A stretch of 64,000 nucleotides of DNA from an uncultured Bacteroidales bacterium (GTDB lineage: Bacteria > Bacteroidota > Bacteroidia > Bacteroidales > Bacteroidaceae): contig CALFTK010000061.1 in NCBI GenBank assembly GCA_937916465.1, positions 1-64,000 of the forward strand, written 5' to 3'. The notes under the pieces were generated by a model, which was not told where the DNA came from, did not search any database, and saw only the letters and a list, made by a program, of their open reading frames with translations. Both the position numbers and the translations under genes were made by a program. Each line of letters begins with the position of its first letter. Within the stretch, counting starts at the first letter, position 1. This document shows, one piece after another, positions 43,730 through 52,285 of the stretch.

Positions 43730-46261
43730 ATGAAAAGAACATCGATTTTTGCTCTGGGAGCATTATTGCTTGCCTCTTGTGGAGGTAATGATGCAAATCA
43801 GGATTTGGTGCTCAATGATCTTGAGTACTTTGAAAGACAGGGTGTAAATGTATTGGTTTATAGCAATACATTTTCCGGAGGTTTTAATGATGAAAAGAAT
43901 TCTGGAATTGAAATTATTCATCATGGTGTAAGAACTGTTCAAGGTGGTGCAGTAAGATTGTCTAATACCCCGGAACAGTGGGATTTGGTTCCCGCTTCTC
44001 CATCACGAGTGGTAAATAAGGAGAATAAATCAATTGAAGTGGCTCTTCGATATAATGATTTTGATTTCGATTCTCGCGTTGTAGTTACAGCTCAGGGTAA
44101 GGCTGTTGAAATAGCAGTCTATTTGGATGAACCTGTTCCAGCTGAATTGGAAGGCGATGCAGGCTTTAATCTGGAATTTTTGCCATCACAGTATTGGGGT
44201 AAGGCATATATAATGGATGGACGTCCAAATCGTTTTCCACGTTATGCAGTAAGTAATACCATTACCAGACCAAACAGCGAGAAAGTAAAGCAGTATAAAG
44301 GTTACAAGACATACGATGATCGTGGAACAGACAGATTTGTAGATCCACTGCCATTGGAGACTGGTCGTAGCATACTTATTGCTCCGGATGAACCATCGCG
44401 CATGATAAAGATTACATCTGAAGATTCAGATCTGATGCTATATGATGGTCGTATGTTGGCTCAGAATGGCTGGTTTGTTTTGCGCAGTATCCTACCTGCA
44501 GGAAAAACCGGTAAGGTGGTTTCCTGGATAGTAGAACCAAATGCAATAGAGAACTGGATTCGTGAACCGAATATTGGTTTCTCACAGGTAGGTTATGTTC
44601 CTTCACAACCAAAGGTTGCAGTTATTGAACTTGATAAGAAAGATAAACCATTGGCAAATGCATCTATCTTCAAGGTTAATGAAGATGGCTCTACCAAGGA
44701 GGTATTTAGTGGTAAGACAAATGCTTGGGGTGACTATTACAAATATCACTACATTAAGTTTGATTTCACTGAAGTTCAGGAACCGGGTGTATATTTTATT
44801 AAATATGGTGATTATGTAACAAACAACTTCATCATTAACGATGATGTTTACGATAAGATTACCGATGCTACAAGCGATGTTTGGATTCCTATTCACATGA
44901 ACCACATGTTTGTGAACGAAGCTTACAGAGTATGGCACGGTGAACCATTCAAGGAGGGCTATTTGCAGGCTCCACCTAGCACAGACCATTTTGACCTGCA
45001 TTCACAGGGTCCTACAACTGATACAAAATACAAAGCTCTGGAACATATCCCTGGCTTGAACGTAGGTGGCTTCTTCGATGCCGGTGACTTTGATATTGAG
45101 ACAGGTTCAAATATTGGTGTTGTGCAGAACTTTGTTACAGCTTGGGAATTGTTCAAGCCTATGCGTGACGAAACATTCGTAAGTCAGGAACAGCGCTATG
45201 TGGATTTACATCGTCCGGACGGCACACCTGATATACTCCAATATATTGAACACGGTACATTGAACCTGGTTGCTCAAGCTGAACAGATTGGTCATATGGC
45301 ACAGACTCTTTCCAATTCAGTTCTCGATAACTATCATCATCTTGGTGATGCTTCTGCAATAACAGATGGCTTGATTTACGATCCTTCATTGAAACCATAT
45401 CAGGTTTCAGCCGATGGCAAACGTAGTGGTACTCCAGATGATATGTGGGCATTTACCAGCCGTAATATAGGTCTTGATCAGCGTGCTGCAACCATGTTTG
45501 CTGCTGCCAGCCGTGCTTTGAGAGGTTATAATGATGATTTGGCTGACCGTGCATTGAAACAGTCAAAACGTTTGATGAAAGAGACCGATGAACTGAATGC
45601 TGCAAGACAGAATGGTCGTAATCGTAATAATGGTGGTAATGTTGCTACAAATTTGCAACTTTATGTAGCTACCGGTGAAAAACAGTATCTGGAACAGTTT
45701 GAACAGCAGATATGGGCATCACTTGACCGAAATGTCAATGGTACAATCAATACTGCCATGGATGCTATTCCATATATGGATGCAGAGTACAAGGAGAAAC
45801 TTCGTCCATACGTAGAAAAGTATAAGGAGTATATTGTAAGTCTGGATGAAAACAACCCATACGGTCTGCCTATTGGTTTGGGTAACTGGGCCGGTGGTGG
45901 CAGCATTACCAGCTTTGGCACAACTGTAAGTTTTGCGAACAAATACTTCCCCGATATAGTAGATAAGAGTTTTGCATATAAAGCAGCCGGTTGGTTGTTT
46001 GGATGCCATCCATATCATAACTATTCATTTGTGGCTACAGTTGGTGCTACTCGTCCTAAGGAGGTGTTCTATGGTAATAACCGTGCAGACTTCTCATTTA
46101 TTCCTGGTAACGTGGCTCCTGGTTTGCTGTTCCGTCAGCCTGATCATTTTGAAAACTATGATGATTGGCCATTCTTGTGGGGACAGAACGAAGGTACTAT
46201 TGGCGGTAACACCAGCTATCTGATCTTTGGTGAAGCTTTCAAAGATCTGGTTAAGAATTAA
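43730..46261 (+). CDS. GH9 family glycoside hydrolase, lipoprotein (second of two)
   Basis: 843 residues with lipobox LLASC (about Cys16), so probably surface-anchored. It shares the layout of the GH9 at 26 kb: an N-terminal beta domain, CelD_N Ig-like domain (SQVGYVPSQPKVAVIELD), then the barrel with GGFFDAGDFDIETG (catalytic aspartates) and the C-terminal acid block WGQNEGTIGG. The paralog is related along its whole length but not close. Expected to cut the beta-1,4-glucan backbone; with GH74 and GH31 nearby it may handle xyloglucan. Monocistronic, followed by a strong hairpin. Confidence 0.92.
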   Translation: MKRTSIFALGALLLASCGGNDANQDLVLNDLEYFERQGVNVLVYSNTFSGGFNDEKNSGIEIIHHGVRTVQGGAVRLSNTPEQWDLVPASPSRVVNKENKSIEVALRYNDFDFDSRVVVTAQGKAVEIAVYLDEPVPAELEGDAGFNLEFLPSQYWGKAYIMDGRPNRFPRYAVSNTITRPNSEKVKQYKGYKTYDDRGTDRFVDPLPLETGRSILIAPDEPSRMIKITSEDSDLMLYDGRMLAQNGWFVLRSILPAGKTGKVVSWIVEPNAIENWIREPNIGFSQVGYVPSQPKVAVIELDKKDKPLANASIFKVNEDGSTKEVFSGKTNAWGDYYKYHYIKFDFTEVQEPGVYFIKYGDYVTNNFIINDDVYDKITDATSDVWIPIHMNHMFVNEAYRVWHGEPFKEGYLQAPPSTDHFDLHSQGPTTDTKYKALEHIPGLNVGGFFDAGDFDIETGSNIGVVQNFVTAWELFKPMRDETFVSQEQRYVDLHRPDGTPDILQYIEHGTLNLVAQAEQIGHMAQTLSNSVLDNYHHLGDASAITDGLIYDPSLKPYQVSADGKRSGTPDDMWAFTSRNIGLDQRAATMFAAASRALRGYNDDLADRALKQSKRLMKETDELNAARQNGRNRNNGGNVATNLQLYVATGEKQYLEQFEQQIWASLDRNVNGTINTAMDAIPYMDAEYKEKLRPYVEKYKEYIVSLDENNPYGLPIGLGNWAGGGSITSFGTTVSFANKYFPDIVDKSFAYKAAGWLFGCHPYHNYSFVATVGATRPKEVFYGNNRADFSFIPGNVAPGLLFRQPDHFENYDDWPFLWGQNEGTIGGNTSYLIFGEAFKDLVKN

Positions 46262-46281
46262 TGATTCACAATCTATAAATA

Positions 46282-46310
46282 ATACAGGCGGACTTTTGGG
46301 CCGCCTGTAT
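46282..46310. terminator. Bidirectional terminator between GH9 and the double SGNH gene
   Basis: Perfect 10-bp stem atacaggcgg / ccgcctgtat with a 9-nt loop; a further outer stem (atctataaa at 46271-46279 with tttatagat at 46314-46322) brackets it. Lies between convergent genes. Confidence 0.75.
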
Positions 46311-46330
46311 CTGTTTATAGATGTTCTGTT

Positions 46331-48100
46331 TTATTCATTGACATACTTTTCCAACATTTTTGCCATACGTATATATCCATCTTTGTTTGGATGCAACCCG
46401 TCAGAAAAGTATTCGTTGATGATTCTTCCGTTAGGTTGTACAAATTCAGAATCCATAGGAACAAATGTAGCTTCTTCTGTTAGAAGTCTTGCCTTGATTA
46501 GATTGTTTACCTGCTCAACTCTAGGCTCTTGCCAAGAACGTGGTATAATTCCACAAACATAAATTTTTGCAGTAGGTTGGCGTTTGCGTACTGCACGAAC
46601 CAATTCGTTTATGCCATCTACAACTTCGTTGTCTGTGTTCATCTCCAGATTGTTTGTTCCCATAAGAAGAAATACTTTTTCTGCATTATATCCATCTAAT
46701 TCACCGTGATAGATTCTCCACAATGCGTTTTCAATACGGTCCCATCCAAATGCCATATTGCGTACCTCTTTCCCTTTGAATAGAGTGTTCCAACTTTCGT
46801 TGTTCACTGCACGTCCCGATTCCGGTAAACCAGACCAATAATGGGTTATGGAATTGCCTATTAATACTATTTGCGGCGCACGTTCCTTATTTAGTTTAAG
46901 TATCTCTTCGTGACGTTTGTTCCAGTTATAAGAGTCTCTCTGCTGTTTCAGCGGGCTGAAGACGCTGCGTTCTAATGGATTTTCATCAAGTATTTCACGT
47001 ATCTTGGCATTGCAGGCATTTGCATATTGCATCATACCTATGTCGTTAGGGTGAATACCTTCTACCATTGAATTGACTGTAAAACCAATCTCCTCTTTTG
47101 TTAGGTAATATATCTCCTGAATGCCTTCGTTTTGAAGATGTTTGTATGCTCTGCGTAATTCCGCGTTTGCTTCTCTGTAGCTAATCTCATTTTGTAATGA
47201 CATTCCGTCGTTCATATATCCGCTATGTTCAACAAGTAGAATGGGGGTGTTGTGTTTGCTTCTAATCTGTTTGACGCCTGCTATGGTTCTGTTAAATATG
47301 GTTTTGTATCTATCGCCTTGGGATAGATTTGGCATGCAGTCTATAATATATAATTTGGCATCTATTTCGTTTATAAGGCTGAAAAGCTCTTTTTCCATCT
47401 GGCCATTTCCTGCAAATCCTAAATTTATAACCGGATGCTGTAATTCTCGCTCTACAATATTGCTCCAAGCTAACCCCGGACGCGATGCGCAGGCTCCGTG
47501 TACAATTGATGTACCGTATATTACTATTGGTTTTTCTCCTGGGTATGGCAGAAACTCAAAATAGCCGGTGTTCTGGGGAATGCCTATCTCAAAATGCTCT
47601 ATCTCCACGAACGGTGGCAAGTATAGGTGAAATTCATATCCGCGGTCAGCTCCACTGCTGTATGTGAGATTGCTGAATGTTACGTATGTTGTGTCTGTCT
47701 GAAACATATTTGGTGCACACCAGCGTTCATATCCGTTGATGTCGATGGCATACATATCGACACCGGATGCGCCTATTGCAGCCTGATGATATGATGATTT
47801 ATCGCCTTTAAAGGTGTATTTTACATAGATGTGTTTTGCATTGGTCTGAAAGGCTATGGACAGACCTGCACTATGCCTGGACATATCCCAGACGGCTGAT
47901 CTGACGCTCTCTTTGGCTCTGTCGGGTAGTCTTGAATAGTTGTTTTTCAACTCTTCACCCCAATATCTGCCTCTTATAATATCAGTGGATTGTTGTAATG
48001 GGTTTAACCATTTAGTTTGGCCAAATAGTTGTGGTGAATACAAAAGAAATGTGGTAAGTAATGTGGCTATTACTCTGAATCTGATAAATGCTCTTTCCAT
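46331..48100 (-). CDS. Double SGNH/GDSL hydrolase
   Basis: 589 residues from the ATG at 48100 (MERAFIRFRV), where a signal peptide begins; the frame continues upstream to 48199, but that part is unlikely to be translated. An N-terminal beta domain (about 30-175) is followed by a first SGNH domain with Ser in YGTSIVHGACASRPG, GFAGNG and GIHPND. A second SGNH domain (about 385-589) has Ser in IGNSITHYWSGLPESG, LLMGTNN and GLHPNKDGY. Both keep Ser, Gly, Asn and Asp-x-x-His-type blocks, so both may be active esterases. Two fused acyl-esterase domains could remove different acyl groups from a glycan; substrate unknown. It diverges from the CE1 gene. Confidence 0.82.
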   Translation of the reverse strand: MERAFIRFRVIATLLTTFLLYSPQLFGQTKWLNPLQQSTDIIRGRYWGEELKNNYSRLPDRAKESVRSAVWDMSRHSAGLSIAFQTNAKHIYVKYTFKGDKSSYHQAAIGASGVDMYAIDINGYERWCAPNMFQTDTTYVTFSNLTYSSGADRGYEFHLYLPPFVEIEHFEIGIPQNTGYFEFLPYPGEKPIVIYGTSIVHGACASRPGLAWSNIVERELQHPVINLGFAGNGQMEKELFSLINEIDAKLYIIDCMPNLSQGDRYKTIFNRTIAGVKQIRSKHNTPILLVEHSGYMNDGMSLQNEISYREANAELRRAYKHLQNEGIQEIYYLTKEEIGFTVNSMVEGIHPNDIGMMQYANACNAKIREILDENPLERSVFSPLKQQRDSYNWNKRHEEILKLNKERAPQIVLIGNSITHYWSGLPESGRAVNNESWNTLFKGKEVRNMAFGWDRIENALWRIYHGELDGYNAEKVFLLMGTNNLEMNTDNEVVDGINELVRAVRKRQPTAKIYVCGIIPRSWQEPRVEQVNNLIKARLLTEEATFVPMDSEFVQPNGRIINEYFSDGLHPNKDGYIRMAKMLEKYVNE

Positions 48101-48181
48101 TTTTTTTATTGTTTGTACAAATTGGTTAGTTTCTTCTGCAAGTTTATACCAAAATAACATTTTATCCAAAAAAAATGTGAT

Positions 48182-48189
48182 ACCTTTAC
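48182..48189 (+). promoter_or_regulatory. Possible -7 box for the CE1 gene
   Basis: TACCTTTA, one mismatch from TAnnTTTG, 25 bases before the ATG. Confidence 0.3.
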
Positions 48190-48213
48190 TCCGAATCAAC
48201 TAATTATAAGGAT

Positions 48214-49386
48214 ATGAGAAGAATTTTATTTGCAGTTTTTGCTGCTATGGCTTTGCCATTATTTGCGCAACAGTCGCATGTGAATATTCAGTTTGATCCG
48301 CAACGTAATACGGATAATATCAATCCGTACAGTTGCAGTGTTATTTCACCTGAAGTTCATGATGATAACACGGTGACATTCAGAATAAATGCTCCACGTG
48401 CGCAGGAGGTGTTGCTGACGGGTTCTATGTTTGTGGGCAACGAAGCAAGAAAACGTGTACCGTTCGAAAAGAAAGAGAATGGATTGTGGGAAGTTACTAT
48501 TGGTCCGTTGAAACCGGAAATCTATTTCTACTATTTCATTATTGATGGTGTACAGAACATTGACCCTAACAATACATTTACAGGTCATGCGGCAATGCCT
48601 TCGTTCAGCATACTGTTTGTACATGGTGATGAACCAACTTGGTATGACCCAAAACCTGAAGTTCCACATGGCAGTATTACTACACATTACTACTATTCTT
48701 CTGTTACAGATGGTCTGAGAGATATGATGGTTTATACTCCGGCAAACTACAATCCAAAAAAGAAATATCCGGTTCTTTATCTGATGGGTGGTTCAGGTGA
48801 TATTACTGAAACTTGGGTTATGCATGGTAGAGCAAACTTTATTCTCGATAATCTGATAGCTGAAGGTAAGGCTAAAGAGATGATTGTGGTATTCCCTAAT
48901 GACCAAATGGTTACACGTAGTCATCCGCAACATACAGAATTGGCATTCCCATTGGTGGAAAGAGAACTTATAGAGTGCGTTATTCCTTATGTAGAATCCA
49001 AATATAGCGTAATTAAAGATAAGCATGCTCGCGCGTTGAGTGGTCTTTCAATGGGTGGTAGAATGTCACAGTATGTAGCGTTACGAAATCTTGATGTGTT
49101 TGGTTCTATGGGTTTGCTGTCATCAGCAATTGAAGTATCTGAAACACCTGCTCTGAATGATCCTGATATAAACGACAAGATAGACTATATGTTTATAGGT
49201 GGCGGTACATACGAAACCGGTTTTATGGCTCGTCATGAACGTCTTCATGAAACATTGGAAGAGATGGGCGTTGAGCATCAGTTCTATGTAGGCGGTGGCG
49301 GTGCACACGATTTGGTTACCTGGCGCCATCTTCTTTACTATGAATTCTTGCCGAATTTGTGGAGAACAAACTACAAGTGGAAGTAA
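48214..49386 (+). CDS. CE1-type esterase with N-terminal CBM48-like domain
   Basis: 390 residues, signal peptide about 1-19 (PLFAQ). An Ig-like E_set/CBM48-type domain (about 35-130, VTFRINAPRAQEVLLTGS ... YFYYFIIDG) precedes an alpha/beta-hydrolase of the esterase D/feruloyl-esterase type. The nucleophile Ser is in ALSGLSMGGRM (G-x-S-x-G), the oxyanion region in YLMGGSGD, and the catalytic His in GGGGAHDLVTW. The family includes feruloyl and acetyl-xylan esterases acting on arabinoxylan. Monocistronic, ended by a hairpin; it closes the polysaccharide locus. Confidence 0.88.
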   Translation: MRRILFAVFAAMALPLFAQQSHVNIQFDPQRNTDNINPYSCSVISPEVHDDNTVTFRINAPRAQEVLLTGSMFVGNEARKRVPFEKKENGLWEVTIGPLKPEIYFYYFIIDGVQNIDPNNTFTGHAAMPSFSILFVHGDEPTWYDPKPEVPHGSITTHYYYSSVTDGLRDMMVYTPANYNPKKKYPVLYLMGGSGDITETWVMHGRANFILDNLIAEGKAKEMIVVFPNDQMVTRSHPQHTELAFPLVERELIECVIPYVESKYSVIKDKHARALSGLSMGGRMSQYVALRNLDVFGSMGLLSSAIEVSETPALNDPDINDKIDYMFIGGGTYETGFMARHERLHETLEEMGVEHQFYVGGGGAHDLVTWRHLLYYEFLPNLWRTNYKWK

Positions 49387-49408
49387 TTCCTGAAATGGTT
49401 ATATTGTA

Positions 49409-49447
49409 TAGCTCCGAGTATGACATTCGGAGCTATTATTTTTTTTG
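49409..49447 (+). terminator. Terminator after the CE1 gene
   Basis: Stem tagctccga / tcggagcta (9 bp) followed by a T-rich run (ttattttttttg). Confidence 0.85.
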
Positions 49448-49497
49448 CAGAGTTTGTAGAAAAAAGGATTCACGATTATAATTACTGAAAATTTTGC

Positions 49498-49505
49498 TAA
49501 ATTTG
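49498..49505 (+). promoter_or_regulatory. -7 promoter box for the DUF1846 gene
   Basis: TAAATTTG, a full TAnnTTTG match, 23 bases before the ATG. Confidence 0.45.
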
Positions 49506-49528
49506 TAACCCGTTACGATATTACGGGT

Positions 49529-51016
49529 ATGAATAAAATAGGTTTTGACAATCTCAAGTATCTGACCATTCAGTCAGAGCATATTAAGCAGAGAATAGCT
49601 CAGTTTGGCGATAAACTTTATCTGGAATTTGGAGGAAAGCTTTTTGATGATAATCACGCCAGCCGTGTACTGCCGGGTTTCCAACCTGACAGTAAGTTAC
49701 GTATGCTTATGCAACTGAGTGACTATGCCGAGATTGTAATGGTAATCAGTGCCGTTGATATAGAGAAGAATAAAATTCGTGGCGATCTGGGTATAACATA
49801 CGATATGGATGTTCTGCGTTTGCGCGAAGAGTTTGTCAGTAAAGGTTTTATGGTGAATTCTGTGGTTATTACTCATTATAATGGACAATCCAGCGCAGAT
49901 GCGTATCGAGAAAAATTAAATCGTCTTGGAATAAAATCCTATTATCATCATACCATAGAGGGTTATCCTACTAATGTTGCTCTTATAGATTCGGAAGATG
50001 GTTTTGGTAAGAACGATTATGTAGAGACAACTCGCCCGTTAGTTATTGTGACAGCACCAGGTCCGGGCAGTGGAAAGATGGCAGTATGTTTAAGTCAACT
50101 ATATCACGACCATAAGCGCGGTATAAAGGCTGGATATGCAAAATTTGAAACATTCCCTATTTGGAATCTATCACTTAAACATCCTGTGAATGTGGCTTAT
50201 GAAGCAGCAACTGCCGATTTGAATGATGTGAACATGATTGATCCGTTCCATCTGGAAGCTTATGGTAAAACAGCTGTAAACTATAATCGCGATATTGAGA
50301 TATTTCCTGTGTTGAATGCACTGTTTGAAGGTATATACGGCGAAAATCCATATAAATCACCAACAGATATGGGTGTAAATATGGTGGGTTTCTGTATGTC
50401 GGACGAAGAAACATGCATGAATGCTGCCAAAGACGAAATCATAAGACGTTACTACACCGCTTTGGGAAAATTGGCAAAAGGTGATTGTAATGACAACGAA
50501 GTGAATAAAATAGCTTTGTTGATGAAACAGGTGAAAATCTCCACTGATTTTAGAAAAGTTACAGTTGCAGCTAAAGAGAGAAAAGACAGGTCCGGTGTTC
50601 ATTCTTCTGCCATAGAACTGGCTGATGGTACAATTATTACTGCAGAAACAAGTCCGCTTTTAGGCCCAAGTGCTGCCCTTATATTGAATGCAATCAAACA
50701 TTTGGCAGGTATAGATCATAATATAAAACTTATATCGCAGAGTATGATTGAGCCTATACAGAAAACCAAATTGGATTTTTTGCATGGCAAGAATCCGCGT
50801 CTGCATACTGACGAAGTTCTTGTGGCATTGTCTATGTTGAGTACATCTGACGAAAATTGCAGAAAGGCATTGGAGAAACTACCTGAACTGAAGGGTTGTC
50901 AGGTTCACTCTACTGTAATGTTGAGCGAAGTGGATAGAAAAATATTCCGTAAACTTGGTGTGGATTTGACTTGCGATCCGGTTCTAAAAGATTCATCAAG
51001 AGTCTCCATGAAGTGA
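49529..51016 (+). CDS. DUF1846 family protein
   Basis: 495 residues, cytoplasmic, usual DUF1846 length. Family blocks: a start like KIGFDNLKYLTIQSEHI, FGGKLFDDNHASRVLPGF, VTAPGPGSGKMAVCLSQLYHD and NMIDPFHLEAYG. The GPGSGKMA stretch resembles a nucleotide-binding loop, but the biochemical role of the family is unknown. The 3' end overlaps the 3' end of the convergent TRIC-type gene by 21 bp. Confidence 0.92.
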   Translation: MNKIGFDNLKYLTIQSEHIKQRIAQFGDKLYLEFGGKLFDDNHASRVLPGFQPDSKLRMLMQLSDYAEIVMVISAVDIEKNKIRGDLGITYDMDVLRLREEFVSKGFMVNSVVITHYNGQSSADAYREKLNRLGIKSYYHHTIEGYPTNVALIDSEDGFGKNDYVETTRPLVIVTAPGPGSGKMAVCLSQLYHDHKRGIKAGYAKFETFPIWNLSLKHPVNVAYEAATADLNDVNMIDPFHLEAYGKTAVNYNRDIEIFPVLNALFEGIYGENPYKSPTDMGVNMVGFCMSDEETCMNAAKDEIIRRYYTALGKLAKGDCNDNEVNKIALLMKQVKISTDFRKVTVAAKERKDRSGVHSSAIELADGTIITAETSPLLGPSAALILNAIKHLAGIDHNIKLISQSMIEPIQKTKLDFLHGKNPRLHTDEVLVALSMLSTSDENCRKALEKLPELKGCQVHSTVMLSEVDRKIFRKLGVDLTCDPVLKDSSRVSMK

Positions 51017-51628
51017 ATCATCGTTGTCAGGCGATAACGATGGCAAACTTATACCAAAACGTACAGCTACTATTCTGATAATGATAACCGAAGCTGCCGC
51101 AATTATCTGCGTGGCTATGTTAGGCATTCCATATCTGTGGCATAACCAATATACTATACCACCTCCGGCACAAGCAAGTGCATAGATGTCTTTCCTGAAT
51201 ATCAAGGGAACTTCGTTTAACAGAATATCTCTAATAATTCCACCTGTTGCACCGGTTATACATCCCATGATGATGTTTATCCACATGGGGAAATCGGCTG
51301 CCATACTCTTTTCCAAACCAACAACGGTAAAGAATCCCAATCCTATAGCATCGAAAATAAAGAATGTGTTGTCAAAACGAACAAGCCATCTCTTCAAAAC
51401 TATTACTGTCAAAAGGGCTATACCTGTTATTATAACGTAATATGGAGTGGTCATCCAGAAAGGGGTAGTGCCTAGCATTACGTCGCGCAGAGTTCCACCA
51501 CCTACTGCGGTAACAAAACCTACAACGTAAGCTCCAAAGAGGTCAAAATTCTTACGTGCAGCCAGTCTTACACCGCTTATAGCAAAGGCGAATGTGCCTA
51601 TAAAATCAAATATGGTGGTGAATTCCAT
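50996..51628 (-). CDS. TRIC/UPF0126 family membrane channel
   Basis: 210 residues, seven hydrophobic helices in two UPF0126 repeats; the glycine-rich kinks are FVTAVGGGTLRDVMLG in the first repeat and CITGATGGIIRDILLN in the second. Related proteins form trimeric intracellular-cation-type channels (potassium-permeable). The C-terminal 20 residues are polar and acidic and are encoded antisense to the end of the DUF1846 gene. Six bases downstream of the hypothetical gene on the same strand, so probably cotranscribed. Confidence 0.92.
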   Translation of the reverse strand: MEFTTIFDFIGTFAFAISGVRLAARKNFDLFGAYVVGFVTAVGGGTLRDVMLGTTPFWMTTPYYVIITGIALLTVIVLKRWLVRFDNTFFIFDAIGLGFFTVVGLEKSMAADFPMWINIIMGCITGATGGIIRDILLNEVPLIFRKDIYALACAGGGIVYWLCHRYGMPNIATQIIAAASVIIIRIVAVRFGISLPSLSPDNDDSLHGDS

Positions 51629-51634
51629 AAACAG

Positions 51635-52195
51635 TTAACAATCTTTTTGGTCTAATCTGGTGTATTCGTAGCCTAATCTGTGTAACTCTATTGCTGCGCC
51701 TATCTTGAACATAACCTGTTCTGTTCTGGCATAGACGTAGAACGCCTTTTTGCTTTGAGGTTCTATGCCTTCTCTTCTAATCAAACCTAATGCATGTTCA
51801 GCACAGCTGTGAATGACATTCTCTATTTTTTTAGCCTCCTTTCCTTCAAGCTGTAGCCCCAAAATGTCTCGTACTATATGTTCGTCCATGTCGTCAAAAC
51901 CACGTTCGCCCTGCAGAACAGAGTAGGGTTGGTCCTTCAATTTATTCCAATCTCTGTTCCACCAACATGCTACAGCCATGCCTATATATGCTGCCCAAGC
52001 AATGGCTACAGTAGGGTAGTCGGCAATCTCCTTTACGGCTTGTGCCATGTATTCCGGAGCATAAGCAGTCCATTTGTCATTTATGTCATCGCTCTGCAAT
52101 AGATGGTTCTCCAATACTCCGTGGTCACGGCAAATTTTGAGCAAGTCTTGTTCCATTCTGCTCTCGAACATGTTGTAAAAAAGTGAATCGTCCAT
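51635..52195 (-). CDS. Conserved protein of unknown function
   Basis: 186 residues from the ATG at 52195 (MDDSLFYNMFESRM); an in-frame ATG at 52213 is an alternative. Helix-rich with a hydrophobic centre (VAIAWAAYIGMAVACWWN, about 60-78), not long enough to be sure of a membrane span. Two Cys lie in the C-terminal half. No domain recognised. First gene of a two-gene unit with the TRIC-type channel and divergent from ettA. Confidence 0.75.
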   Translation of the reverse strand: MDDSLFYNMFESRMEQDLLKICRDHGVLENHLLQSDDINDKWTAYAPEYMAQAVKEIADYPTVAIAWAAYIGMAVACWWNRDWNKLKDQPYSVLQGERGFDDMDEHIVRDILGLQLEGKEAKKIENVIHSCAEHALGLIRREGIEPQSKKAFYVYARTEQVMFKIGAAIELHRLGYEYTRLDQKDC

Positions 52196-52258
52196 AAAAT
52201 CTCTACGTATCATCTATAAAGATAGTGCAAAAGTATGGAGAAACTTTGTTTTTTTTAC

Positions 52259-52266
52259 TATCTTCG
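52259..52266 (+). promoter_or_regulatory. Possible -7 box for ettA
   Basis: TATCTTCG, one mismatch from TAnnTTTG, 19 bases before the ATG. Confidence 0.35.
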
Positions 52267-52285
52267 TGTCCAATTTTTATAGTAT

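Noticed and set aside
20763..49386. A complete susCD-type PUL
   Set aside because: No TonB-dependent receptor (about 1000 residues with plug and barrel) or SusD-like lipoprotein is present on either strand.
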